Positions 8,609 through 16,447 are shown, numbered from the stretch's first letter. The stretch: 25,475 bases of DNA from Bacteroidota bacterium (GCA_023391315.1 JAEWBD010000440.1:1-25475); one strand, 5' to 3'. The notes: a model not told the origin generated them from the letters alone. Translations and numbers: made by a program.

Positions 8609-9520
8609 ATGCAACGCAGACATTTTATGCAGCAATCGGCACTTGCGGGAGCTGCCTTAATAACATCATCGGCAGTGAAAGCGCAATCAAAAACCGTGGC
8701 CGCCGATGCACCATTTCATTTAAATTATGGCATACACGACGGCATGTTTAAAAACAGCGCCGGCAACGATTTTATTGACCAGATAAAGTATGCCTACGAC
8801 CTGGGTTTCAGATCTATTGAAGACAATGGTCTTACCAGCCGCCCGGAAAGCATGCAGCAGAAAATTGGCGATACGCTTGCCAAACTGGGAATGAAGATGG
8901 GTGTATTTGTGGTGGATAAAGGCGGTAATGGCGCTAATACGCTGGCATCGGGCAAACAGGAATACATTGATATTTTCCTGAAAGGATGTCGCCAGGCGGT
9001 TGACGCCGCCAAACGTGTAAATGCTACCTGGATTACTGTGGTGCCGGGCGATTTTGACAGGCATAAATCGGTTGACATGCAAACCGCTAACGTAATAGAG
9101 GCTTTGCGCAAAGGCGCTGAAATACTGGAACCTGCAGGATTAATTATGGTGCTGGAGTCTTTAAGCGATACGCCCGATTTGTTTTTGCGCGACATTGAAC
9201 AAACCTATATGATTTGCAAGGCGGTAAACAGTCCTTCCTGCAAAATATTATACGATATGTATCACATCCAGCGTAACCGCGGCGACATTATTCGCCAGAT
9301 AGATGATTGCTGGAGTGAGATTGCTTATTTCCAGATTGGTGATAATCCCGGCCGCAAAGAGCCCGGTACCGGCGAAATGAATTACAAAAATATTTTTAAG
9401 CATATTTATGATAAAGGCTATAAAGGGGTGATGGGCATGGAGCATGGCATTTCCAAACCAGGCAAAGAGGGTGAAGCGGCGCTGGTGAAGGCGTACAGGG
9501 ATGCAGATGATTTTGCATAG
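8609..9520 (+). CDS. Hydroxypyruvate-isomerase-like sugar isomerase/epimerase (TIM barrel) with Tat signal
   Basis: A 303-residue xylose-isomerase-like TIM barrel. The N-terminus is a twin-arginine signal (QRRHFMQQ, residues 2-9, then a Gly/Ala-rich hydrophobic stretch ending in VKAQ), so it is exported. The metal-site pattern of the family is visible: Glu in MVLESLSD, Asp and His in ILYDMYHIQ, and Glu in GMEHG. The segment QIGDNPGRKEPGTGEMNY is the hallmark of hydroxypyruvate isomerase and its relatives. Members interconvert hydroxypyruvate and tartronate semialdehyde or epimerise ketoses. Together with the Tat-exported oxidoreductase upstream it points to extracytoplasmic sugar or sugar-acid metabolism. 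The exact reaction is uncertain because exported members are mostly uncharacterised. Confidence 0.92.
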   Translation: MQRRHFMQQSALAGAALITSSAVKAQSKTVAADAPFHLNYGIHDGMFKNSAGNDFIDQIKYAYDLGFRSIEDNGLTSRPESMQQKIGDTLAKLGMKMGVFVVDKGGNGANTLASGKQEYIDIFLKGCRQAVDAAKRVNATWITVVPGDFDRHKSVDMQTANVIEALRKGAEILEPAGLIMVLESLSDTPDLFLRDIEQTYMICKAVNSPSCKILYDMYHIQRNRGDIIRQIDDCWSEIAYFQIGDNPGRKEPGTGEMNYKNIFKHIYDKGYKGVMGMEHGISKPGKEGEAALVKAYRDADDFA

Positions 9521-9647
9521 AGAGATGATTGGTTGATTAGTTGAAAGGCAGGAATTAGGAATTGGGGAATAAACCCGTGAATATGTGGACGAATAAAGCA
9601 AGTTGAAAGGTTAGTTAGTTAGAAGTTTTAAAAGCTTGTGAATTGAA

Positions 9648-9678
9648 TTTGGTTATTTGTGTTTAACACTTATTTTTG
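9648..9678 (+). promoter_or_regulatory. Bacteroidota-type -33/-7 promoter of the tRNA-Ser gene
   Basis: TTTG at 9648-9651, a 19-bp spacer and TATTTTTG at 9671-9678 match TTTG-N19-20-TAnnTTTG fully. The start of transcription would be near 9685, about ten bases before the mature tRNA end. Confidence 0.72.
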
Positions 9679-9694
9679 CCGTCCTTTTAAAGGA

Positions 9695-9783
9695 GGTGAG
9701 GTGGATGAGTGGCTGAAATCAGTAGTTTGCTAAACTGCCGTACGGGTAACTCTGTACCGAGGGTTCGAATCCCTCCCTCACCG
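9695..9783 (+). tRNA. tRNA-Ser, anticodon GCU
   Basis: A complete class II cloverleaf can be folded by eye. The acceptor stem is GGTGAGG (9695-9701) with CCTCACC (9776-9782), discriminator G at 9783, and no encoded CCA. The D arm contains GAGTGGCTGAAA, typical of serine tRNAs. The anticodon stem is GTAGT/ACTGC around TTGCTAA, with anticodon GCT at 9729-9731, which reads AGC/AGU serine codons. A long variable arm pairs GTACGG with CTGTAC. The T arm is GAGGG-TTCGAAT-CCCTC. All stems pair, with only G-T wobbles in the anticodon and variable stems. Confidence 0.97.
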
Positions 9784-9810
9784 CTGGAAACAGAGGTCCA
9801 AACGAATCAA

Positions 9811-9846
9811 AAGCCTGTAAATCAATTGATTTACAGGCTTTTTTAT
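9811..9846 (+). terminator. Perfect 30-nt palindromic terminator after tRNA-Ser
   Basis: Bases 9811-9840 form a perfect palindrome with AAGCCTGTAAATCA arms meeting at AATT, followed by TTTTATTTTT. It fits a rho-independent terminator for the tRNA. Preceding A residues on the other strand let it act in both directions, which suits the convergent kinase gene on the minus strand. Confidence 0.8.
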
Positions 9847-9855
9847 TTTTCCTAC

Positions 9856-9893
9856 TTTGTCAGAAAGCTCCAAAAAAAGGAACTCCTGACAAA
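9856..9893 (-). terminator. Possible hairpin terminator downstream of the kdp kinase gene
   Basis: TTTGTCAG (9856-9863) and CTGACAAA (9886-9893) are complementary 8-bp arms around a loop that holds a further TCC/GGA pairing and an A-run. It lies about 115 bp past the stop of the histidine kinase on the minus strand. The absence of a clear T-tract makes this a tentative call. Confidence 0.3.
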
Positions 9894-10009
9894 ATTTGAG
9901 AAATGAGTCGCTTTTTATTTGTAAACGGATGATAATCAGTATCCGCTGGCAGTTTTGCCGGCGGCAAGCATAAAGCTTAAAAGGGTATATTCAGAAAAGG
10001 AAAGGTAAA

Positions 10010-11698
10010 TCACGCCTGTAGGCAGAAGCTAAAGGTTGATCCTTTACCCAACTCGCTTTCCAGCCAAATTTTTCCCGCTTGTGCTTCGATAAACTCTTTG
10101 GAAATGGCAAGTCCTAACCCGGTTCCTCTTTCATCGCTGCCAGGTACTTTAAAATAGCGATCGAATAATTTAGGCTGAAATTCCTGTGCAATACCTTTAC
10201 CATAATCCTTTACCGAAAAAATAATACTATCCGCTCTTTTATAAACAGATATTTCTATTGAACTGTTTTCTGATGAGTATTTAATTGCGTTAGTTAGAAA
10301 ATTATTAAGTACCCATATTGTTTTATCCTCATCAACTTTTATTAAAGGCAGGTTGTCTTCGACATAATCCCGAATGCTGATGTTCTTTTCTTTTGCATGG
10401 GTTTCAACAGCTTTTATTGCGCTTTCAATAATCTTTTTTGGATGAACTTCTTTTAAGCTTAATTGAATTCTTCCCGCTTCAACCTGCCCCATATTTAACA
10501 ATTCGCTCAGAATTTTTAGCATACGCAGGTTATCTTCTTTGAGATTTTTAATCAGCTCTTTTTGTTCGTTTGATAACCTTCCCGTGCGCTCATCTCCCAG
10601 CAATTTCAAACTAAAATCCGATGCCGCTAAAGGTGTTTTTAATTCATGGGAAACAGTGGCGATGAAGTTGGTTTTTGCTTCATCAAGTTCTTTAAACGAG
10701 GTTATATTTTTTGCAACAATCACTTTGCTTTGCATTTCATTTTGCGCTACATCGATAACTTCTTTTATAAAATAGTTTTCCCGGTTTTGAATAACTATTT
10801 TAAACGGTGCTGATGAATTGTTTTCCATCAAGAATTTAAAAAGATCATTTCTTTCAGCCACATCAGTTGCTTTTTTACCGACAATATCTTCATTACGCAT
10901 ATTAAGTAACTGCAAAGCCTGCTCATTCGCAAATAAGACCACACTATTTTTATCTAACCCTATGCTCGCATCTCTTAAACTGTTAATTACGCTTTCTGCG
11001 CGGCTTTTTTCAAACATCAGTTTATTCAGGTTGCTGTTCTCAAAATATTGTAACCGCGCCGCCATTTCATTAAAGGCATCTGCCAGTTTTCCAAACTCAT
11101 CTTTATTATCAAGGTGAATGCGGTGCGCATAATTTTTATTGGAAATTTCTTTAATCGATTCCGTAAACCGAAGAATAGGTTTTGTAACTATGGATGGAAA
11201 ATTGAGCAGGAAAGAAAATGCAATTAAAAATACCAAACCACTTAATAAAGAAATAATCGTAAAAGCTTTATCAGCAGATTTTTGCGCTGTGCTGTTTTTA
11301 TATTGAATGGCCTGCATATTTAGCTGTAATATTTGCTGCAGCTGCATTTCAGCTATATTAAGTTGCTGCTTTACAGTGTCGCCGTTTTTTATTTTATTGA
11401 AGGTAGCGCGTAATGAATCGGTTACTTTTTTTTCACCGGGTTCGGTTACATTGTTTTCCTGTTTTTCCAGGTTCAGCTCAAAACTATCTCTGGATGGTGT
11501 AAGGCCAGCCTCAATGCTGTTAAGGGCTTTTTGCATATTATGGCAATACGAAAGACTTTCATAATTATCCTGCAATACACGCTTGGCATCATTTTTTAAC
11601 CGCCCGAGGTAATAAATGCTAAAGACGCCTGTTAACAGCAGTAGCAGGAACAAAAAAGCGGTTCCGTACCATATTTTCTTTTTAACTGTAACTGCCAT
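10010..11698 (-). CDS. Membrane sensor histidine kinase of the kdp locus (separate kinase half of KdpD)
   Basis: A 562-residue inner-membrane kinase. Transmembrane segments are at about 9-31 and 146-167, with an extracytoplasmic region of about 115 residues between them. HAMP follows (about 170-222), then a PAS domain (about 231-335, ending in NITSFKELDEAK), a HisKA domain with the phospho-accepting His351 in TVSHELKTPL, and a HATPase domain with NFLTNAIKYS (466-475), DYGKGI (498-503) and the GTGLGLAIS loop (525-533). Its start codon overlaps the kdpD stop by one base (TAATG), indicating translational coupling. In enterobacteria the sensing KdpD domain and kinase are one protein; here they are two genes, so this kinase probably pairs with the soluble KdpD protein. 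Its likely output is the NtrC-type regulator at the head of the locus. Confidence 0.92.
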   Translation of the reverse strand: MAVTVKKKIWYGTAFLFLLLLLTGVFSIYYLGRLKNDAKRVLQDNYESLSYCHNMQKALNSIEAGLTPSRDSFELNLEKQENNVTEPGEKKVTDSLRATFNKIKNGDTVKQQLNIAEMQLQQILQLNMQAIQYKNSTAQKSADKAFTIISLLSGLVFLIAFSFLLNFPSIVTKPILRFTESIKEISNKNYAHRIHLDNKDEFGKLADAFNEMAARLQYFENSNLNKLMFEKSRAESVINSLRDASIGLDKNSVVLFANEQALQLLNMRNEDIVGKKATDVAERNDLFKFLMENNSSAPFKIVIQNRENYFIKEVIDVAQNEMQSKVIVAKNITSFKELDEAKTNFIATVSHELKTPLAASDFSLKLLGDERTGRLSNEQKELIKNLKEDNLRMLKILSELLNMGQVEAGRIQLSLKEVHPKKIIESAIKAVETHAKEKNISIRDYVEDNLPLIKVDEDKTIWVLNNFLTNAIKYSSENSSIEISVYKRADSIIFSVKDYGKGIAQEFQPKLFDRYFKVPGSDERGTGLGLAISKEFIEAQAGKIWLESELGKGSTFSFCLQA

Positions 11699-12741
11699 TA
11701 CGATAGAATAATAATATCAATATTGTTTTTTGAAAGTGTTTTTAGCAACTGGTTAAATATACCTGTTCTTAATATTACCTGCAGCAAATTTAAATGCGGT
11801 TTTCCCAGGCAGATGGTGGTAATATTATTTTCTATCGCCGTTTCAATAATGGTTGCAGCAATATTATTCTCTTTTTTTTGAATGATTTCGGCGCCGAGCT
11901 CTGTAGCATTTTTAAAGTTATTGATTAAATGCCTTTGCGCTGCCAGTTGTATTTTATCTGCAGATTCTTTTGACGTTTGCACATATAAAACAAACCATTT
12001 ACTGTTGTAATAGGAGGCCAGCCTGGCGGTTTTACGAATAATACGTTGCGCAATTTCATGATTGGAAGAAATACAGGCTAAAAAACGTTCGTGCCGGAAA
12101 GGTGTTTGTTTAGCCGTTATTTGATAATCTACCTTGCGTTCAACCTGGCCGGCCACTTCCTTTAAGGCCAGTTCCCTTAACTGCAGTATTTTTTCGGGTT
12201 GAAAAAAGTTGGTTAACGCCTGTTGAATTTTTGTGTGGTCATAAATTTTACCTTCTTTTAAACGGGCTATTAATTCATCTGCAGGCAAATCTATATTCAC
12301 CACTTCATCTGCAAGCTGTAATATTTTATCGGGCACACGTTCCTGTACATCAATACCTGTTATTTGCTTTACTTCGTTATTGATGCTTTCAATATGCTGG
12401 ATATTGATGGCAGTAATAACATTAATGCCGGCATCAATAATATCCAACACATCCTGCCAGCGTTTTTCATTTTTACTGCCGGGAATATTGGAGTGCGCCA
12501 ATTCATCAACAATCACCACGTCAGGATGTAATAGCAAGATGGCATTCACATCAAGTTCATCCAGGCGCTTGCCTTTATAAAAAACTTCACGTCGTGGAAT
12601 AACAGATAAACCTTCAAGCAAATCCTGCGTTTCTTTTCTGCCGTGTGTTTCAACCAAGCCAATTTTTACATTCACATTATTGCGTTGCAAAGCATGGGCT
12701 TCCTGCAACATGCGATAGGTTTTACCAACACCGGCACTCAT
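11698..12741 (-). CDS. kdpD: KdpD sensor domain plus USP domain, no kinase domain
   Basis: A soluble protein of at least 347 residues matching only the N-terminal half of classical KdpD. It has a Walker A site (SAGVGKT, residues 2-8), VETHGRKET (28-36), VVIVDELAHSNIPGSKNEKRWQDV (the KdpD Walker-B region) and a C-terminal universal-stress-protein-like domain (about 215-347). It would report K+ status or turgor to the kinase encoded next. The only ATG (12741) falls directly at the P-loop and leaves out the beta strand that normally precedes it; homologous-looking residues (GNLKIYIG) continue in frame upstream to a TAA at 12808-12810 with no ATG or GTG. The true start may therefore be a rare codon, or the N-terminus may be damaged. 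A repeat-rich gap separates it from kdpC. Confidence 0.88.
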   Translation of the reverse strand: MSAGVGKTYRMLQEAHALQRNNVNVKIGLVETHGRKETQDLLEGLSVIPRREVFYKGKRLDELDVNAILLLHPDVVIVDELAHSNIPGSKNEKRWQDVLDIIDAGINVITAINIQHIESINNEVKQITGIDVQERVPDKILQLADEVVNIDLPADELIARLKEGKIYDHTKIQQALTNFFQPEKILQLRELALKEVAGQVERKVDYQITAKQTPFRHERFLACISSNHEIAQRIIRKTARLASYYNSKWFVLYVQTSKESADKIQLAAQRHLINNFKNATELGAEIIQKKENNIAATIIETAIENNITTICLGKPHLNLLQVILRTGIFNQLLKTLSKNNIDIIILS

Positions 12742-12810
12742 GCCAATGTAAATTTTCAGGTTGCCTTTTTTAGTATGTGATGCAATGTTTTCGATGATGA
12801 TCTTTTTTTA

Positions 12811-13109
12811 ATTGTCTGAACCGGGATTTATCTGATTTTAGGATTCACCTGATTAATTATACTATTCAACTTGTTTCAATCTTTTATCAAATTCAAGAGA
12901 TGTCTCGTTACCTCGAAATGACGTTCAGAGAGTTTCAATTAATATAAACATTTCGAATATCAATGTCATTTCTACGACAGGAGAATGCGAAGCTTCATTG
13001 AGACAATTAAAAATCAAAATGATCGAAATAAATCTCCCGAATATCATGTTGTATTAAATACTAAAGTCTCGACATTAAGTTAAATCCTGCAAATTTTAAA
13101 TCAAATAAA
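12811..13109. repeat. Repeat-derived spacer between kdpC and kdpD
   Basis: No ORF of gene quality is seen. Bases 12811-12862 hold GATTT/ATCTGATTTTAGGATTCACCTGATT-like text of the kind that recurs in Bacteroidota intergenic DNA. Bases 12913-12925 (TCGAAATGACGTT) and 12962-12974 (AATGTCATTTCTA) are an imperfect inverted pair, 11 of 13 positions, each embedded in a longer related stretch with GAGA-rich flanks. I infer dispersed intergenic repeats, recognised by eye only. Confidence 0.45.
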
Positions 13110-13679
13110 TCATGGTTCAGATAATTTATCCAACGCAATATTTAATTTCAACACATTCACTTTTAATGGGCCAAACAAACCAAGCAACGGGCCATCTGTA
13201 TGTTCGTCAACCAAAGTGTTGAGTTTACTTTCATCAATATGTCTTATTGATGCGATGCGCTTAATTTGAATTTTTGCGGCAGCAGGAGAAAGGTCCGGAT
13301 CTTCACCACTGCCTGAAGCAGTAACTATATCTGCAGGAATATCTTTTTTATCAACGCCTGGGTTGTGGACTAAGAAGGTATCAATTCTATCCTGCACAGT
13401 TTTTAAATAATCAGGATTTGAAGGACCTTTATTTGAACCGCCTGATCCTGCTGCATTATAATCAACTGCAGAGGGACGTGTGTTGAAATATTTATCAGCT
13501 GTAAATTTTTGCCCGACAGCTGCATAACCTACTACTTTACCATTTACTTTAACGGTTTCACCATCGCCGCTGCCGGGTGTAAGTTTACCAACAGCCATAA
13601 TAAGTAAAGGATAAATAACTGAGCAAAGAACCAGCATTACGATGGTAAGTTTTAATGCCGGTGCTAAATATTGTTTCAT
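13110..13679 (-). CDS. kdpC: KdpC, K+-transporting ATPase subunit C
   Basis: The single-span accessory subunit of the KdpFABC potassium pump, 189 residues as usual for the family. One transmembrane helix lies at about 9-31 (LKLTIVMLVLCSVIYPLLIM), followed by a periplasmic domain. Family motifs are FTADKYFNTRPSAVDYN (59-75), GSGGSNKGPSNP (78-89) and TASGSGEDPDLSPAAAKIQ (about 120-138). KdpC stabilises ATP binding and subunit assembly. The gene is separated from kdpB by 640 bp carrying a toxin-antitoxin pair on the other strand, so its expression may depend on read-through across that unit or on its own promoter. Confidence 0.97.
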   Translation of the reverse strand: MKQYLAPALKLTIVMLVLCSVIYPLLIMAVGKLTPGSGDGETVKVNGKVVGYAAVGQKFTADKYFNTRPSAVDYNAAGSGGSNKGPSNPDYLKTVQDRIDTFLVHNPGVDKKDIPADIVTASGSGEDPDLSPAAAKIQIKRIASIRHIDESKLNTLVDEHTDGPLLGLFGPLKVNVLKLNIALDKLSEP

Positions 13680-13690
13680 ATAATTTGTTT

Positions 13691-13698
13691 TAAATTTG
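13691..13698 (+). promoter_or_regulatory. Possible -7 element of the toxin-antitoxin promoter
   Basis: TAAATTTG matches the Bacteroidota -7 box TAnnTTTG and lies 16 bp before the antitoxin ATG. The best upstream match is ATTG at 13670-13673, at a short 17-bp spacing, so only the -7 box is well supported. The promoter would extend into the first codons of kdpC. Confidence 0.35.
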
Positions 13699-13714
13699 AA
13701 TAAATGATTTTGTT

Positions 13715-13978
13715 ATGACGACGAATATTGAATTGAAAGCAAGTGAGTTTAATGAAGATGCTTTTTTAAGAATTAAATCTTTCCTATTTAATAAAACTGA
13801 CGCAAGAGTCTTAATTTCAATAGAAGAAGAACCTGAAAAATATCTTTTCAACGAGACAAAGGATGAATATTTCAATCGCCTGGATACTGCCATAAAAAAT
13901 CTTGATGAAGGAAAGGGAATAAGTTTTACATGGAATGAATTTGAAGATTTTACGAAGCAACTCCTAAATGAACCATGA
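13715..13978 (+). CDS. Antitoxin of a YoeB-type toxin-antitoxin module (non-Phd-like)
   Basis: An 87-residue acidic protein directly upstream of, and overlapping by ATGA, a clear YoeB/Txe toxin gene. By position, size and charge it is the antitoxin that neutralises the toxin and probably represses the operon. It does not show the usual YefM/Phd start (a MxxxxxxAR-type DNA-binding N-terminus). Its last third (EYFNRLDTAIKNLDEGKGISFTWNEFEDF) resembles the C-terminal toxin-binding part found in several Bacteroidota RelE-family antitoxins. Family membership is therefore inferred from context. It lies on the strand opposite to kdpB and kdpC. Confidence 0.75.
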   Translation: MTTNIELKASEFNEDAFLRIKSFLFNKTDARVLISIEEEPEKYLFNETKDEYFNRLDTAIKNLDEGKGISFTWNEFEDFTKQLLNEP

Positions 13979-14238
13979 ACAAAATAATTTTTGAACCCCA
14001 AGCTCTTGAACACCTTACCAAATGGGCAAAAGAAAATCCTAAAATCCTTAAGCGTATTGTTGAGTTGATTGACAACATCAACAAAACTCCTTTTGAAGGA
14101 CTTGGCAAACCTGAAGCGCTTAAACATCAGTATAAAGGATCTTGGTCTAGAAGAATTACTGACGAACATAGATTGATTTATCAGGTATTGAATAATGGCG
14201 ACATTCGTATTATTAGTGTACATGGTCATTATGTTTAA
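13975..14238 (+). CDS. Txe/YoeB-family mRNA endoribonuclease toxin
   Basis: An 87-residue toxin of the RelE superfamily. YoeB toxins bind the ribosomal A site and cleave mRNA when the antitoxin is degraded. The hallmarks are FEPQALEHLTKWAKENPKILKRI at the N-terminus, GLGKPEALKHQYKGSWSRRITDEHRLIYQV (about 43-72, including the catalytic-site Glu/Arg/His pattern of YoeB) and the C-terminal ISVHGHYV, which matches the essential YoeB tail with its final His and Tyr. It overlaps the antitoxin by four bases. The pair stands alone inside the kdp operon, in the opposite orientation, which suggests insertion between kdpB and kdpC. Confidence 0.93.
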   Translation: MNKIIFEPQALEHLTKWAKENPKILKRIVELIDNINKTPFEGLGKPEALKHQYKGSWSRRITDEHRLIYQVLNNGDIRIISVHGHYV

Positions 14239-14259
14239 TTGCTCAATAGAATTGTTGCC

Positions 14260-14278
14260 GTACAAGTGAGTGACACAA
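14260..14278 (+). repeat. Copy 2 of the short dispersed repeat (ACAAGnGAGTGACACAA)
   Basis: Matches 8506-8524 at 17 of 19 bases and begins 21 bp after the toxin stop. GTGAG in this copy can pair with CTCAC near 14304-14308, so it may form a small hairpin. It may have arrived with the toxin-antitoxin unit. Confidence 0.45.
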
Positions 14279-14318
14279 CCGTGATGAATAGCATTCCTGC
14301 CGCTCACTAACTAAAAAT

Positions 14319-16373
14319 TTATTTTATAAAAACCGTTATCAACATATCAAGCAGCTTGATGCCGATAAACGGAACTATTATGCCGCCTAAACCATATATA
14401 AATAAGTTTCTTCTTAACAATGCGCTGGCCCCAATAGGTTTATACGCAACACCGCGCAATGCAAGCGGTATAAGCATTGGAATGATGATGGCATTGAAGA
14501 TAACCGCTGATAAAATAGCTGTTTCCGGGCTGTGTAAATGCATGATGTTTAATGCATTTAATGATGGTATTGATACAATGAATAAAGCCGGGATGATGGC
14601 GAAATATTTAGCCACATCATTGGCAATGGAGAAGGTTGTGATGGTACCTCTTGTTATTAAAAGTTGTTTTCCTATTTCAACCACTTCAATCAATTTTGTT
14701 GGGTCGTTATCAAGATCAACCATGTTGCCCGCTTCCTTTGCAGCCTGTGTGCCGCTGTTCATGGCAACACCTACATCAGCTTGTGCAAGCGCAGGTGCAT
14801 CATTCGTGCCATCGCCCATCATAGCTACCAGTTTGCCACCTTGCTGCTCTTGTTTGATGTAGTTCATTTTGTCTTCAGGTTTTGCTTCGGCAATGAAGTC
14901 ATCAACCCCGGCTTTTTCTGCGATGAACTTTGCCGTTAGCGGATTATCACCTGTAACCATCACTGTTTTTACACCCATTTTGCGTAAGCGTTCAAAACGT
15001 TCCTGTATGCCCGGTTTAATAATGTCCTGCAGTTCAATAACACCGGTTGCTTCATCGTTAAAACTTAATACCAGCGGCGTTCCGCCATTGCCCGCTATTT
15101 CTTTTGTTTTATCAATAATGAATGGTGATATTTTATTACCGGCTCTTTCAACTTTATGTTTGATGGCATCGAATGCACCTTTGCGAATCTGTATACCCGG
15201 CATATCAATGCCGCTACTTCTTGTTTCGGCTGTAAACTCAACAAAATGCGGTTTGCTCTTCTCCAGGTTAGGCTTTGCAAAACCCTGTGTTTGGGCCAGC
15301 TCAATAATTGATTTTCCTTCAGGCGTTTCGTCTGCCAGTGATGCCAGCACACAGGCTTCTATGAATTTTTTCTTATCCTGATTTTTTTCAACCCAAAAAT
15401 TGGTTGCTTTACGGTTACCGATGGTTATGGTTCCTGTTTTATCTAACAATAATGTATCAATATCACCGGCTGTTTCAACTGCTTTACCACTTTTTGTAAT
15501 CACGTTGGCCCGCAATGCCCTGTCCATACCGGCAATGCCAATGGCACTTAACAGGCCGCCAATAGTTGTTGGAATTAAACAAACAAATAAAGCAATATAA
15601 GCGGCAATACTGATGCTGGTGTTGGCATAATCTGCAAATGGTTTTAATGTAACGCAAACAATTATGAAAATGATGGTAAAACTTGCCAGCAAGATGGTTA
15701 ATGCAATTTCGTTGGGAGTTTTTTGCCGTGATGCACCTTCCACCAATGCAATCATTTTATCTAAAAAACTTTCACCGGGTTCTGTTGTAACACGCACTTT
15801 AATTCTGTCGCTTAACACTTTGGTGCCGCCTGTTACTGAAGATTTATCACCACCGGATTCACGAATTACCGGTGCACTTTCACCGGTAATGGCGCTTTCA
15901 TCTATCGTTGCAATGCCTTCGATGATTTCACCATCCATGGGTATTGTATCGCCGGCTTCGCAAAAAAATATATCTCCTTTTTTAAGCGCTGATGATGAAA
16001 CGATTTTTATCTCGCCAAGAAATGTTTCGCCTACGCTTAAAACTTTTTTTGCCGGTGTATCCTGTCTTGTTTTGCGTAAACTATCGGCTTGTGCTTTGCC
16101 TCTTGCTTCGGCAATAGCTTCTGCAAAGTTGGCAAACAAAACGGTGAAAAAAAGTATAGCGGTAATTGCAACGTTATAGGCCAGGCTGCCCTGGGAAGTT
16201 TCACCCATGGCAATCCATACGCAAACGCCGGCCATAATAAGTGTGCCTATTTCAACCGTAAACATTACAGGGTTTTTTACCATGTAACGCGGTGATAATT
16301 TTATAAACGATTCTTTAAAAGCGCCTCTTAATTGAGTAGCATCTAATAATTTATTTGATTGCTTGTCTGACAT
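14319..16373 (-). CDS. kdpB: KdpB, catalytic subunit of the K+-transporting P-type ATPase
   Basis: The ATP-hydrolysing subunit of the high-affinity Kdp potassium pump, 684 residues. The actuator motif TGES is at 163-166, the phosphorylated Asp is D311 in DKTGTITIGN, the nucleotide-binding region contains KGAF, and the hinge motifs are MVTGDNPLTA and MMGDGTNDAPALAQADVGVAM. Transmembrane helices lie at about 35-56, 66-90, 220-245 and 255-282, with three more at the C-terminus. The TGES serine corresponds to the site used for inhibitory phosphorylation in E. coli KdpB. All catalytic motifs are intact. The gene is separated from kdpA by 466 bp that hold a four-helix-bundle gene on the opposite strand. 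Confidence 0.98.
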   Translation of the reverse strand: MSDKQSNKLLDATQLRGAFKESFIKLSPRYMVKNPVMFTVEIGTLIMAGVCVWIAMGETSQGSLAYNVAITAILFFTVLFANFAEAIAEARGKAQADSLRKTRQDTPAKKVLSVGETFLGEIKIVSSSALKKGDIFFCEAGDTIPMDGEIIEGIATIDESAITGESAPVIRESGGDKSSVTGGTKVLSDRIKVRVTTEPGESFLDKMIALVEGASRQKTPNEIALTILLASFTIIFIIVCVTLKPFADYANTSISIAAYIALFVCLIPTTIGGLLSAIGIAGMDRALRANVITKSGKAVETAGDIDTLLLDKTGTITIGNRKATNFWVEKNQDKKKFIEACVLASLADETPEGKSIIELAQTQGFAKPNLEKSKPHFVEFTAETRSSGIDMPGIQIRKGAFDAIKHKVERAGNKISPFIIDKTKEIAGNGGTPLVLSFNDEATGVIELQDIIKPGIQERFERLRKMGVKTVMVTGDNPLTAKFIAEKAGVDDFIAEAKPEDKMNYIKQEQQGGKLVAMMGDGTNDAPALAQADVGVAMNSGTQAAKEAGNMVDLDNDPTKLIEVVEIGKQLLITRGTITTFSIANDVAKYFAIIPALFIVSIPSLNALNIMHLHSPETAILSAVIFNAIIIPMLIPLALRGVAYKPIGASALLRRNLFIYGLGGIIVPFIGIKLLDMLITVFIK

Positions 16374-16394
16374 TTTAATTGATTTTTTGGTGAG

Positions 16395-16416
16395 CTGTAA
16401 GCAGTGAGCAGTAAAC
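16395..16416. repeat. Left inverted-repeat copy flanking the four-helix-bundle gene
   Basis: The stretch CTGTAAGCAGTGAGCAGTAAAC is a member of a GCAGTrAAC/GCAGTGA repeat family. AGCAGTAAAC at 16407-16416 is the exact reverse complement of GTTTACTGCT at 16818-16827 on the far side of the gene. Confidence 0.6.
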
Positions 16417-16447
16417 TCTTTTTCTATCTTTAGAATAAAACTTATTT

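Noticed and set aside
9709..9906. A 65-codon plus-strand ORF
   Set aside because: It starts inside the tRNA-Ser gene and runs through its terminator, so it cannot be a real protein gene.
13690..14307. A 205-codon minus-strand ORF across the toxin-antitoxin pair
   Set aside because: It is the antisense of two well-supported overlapping genes. The product is Ser/Phe/Lys-rich with no motif, as expected for a shadow frame.
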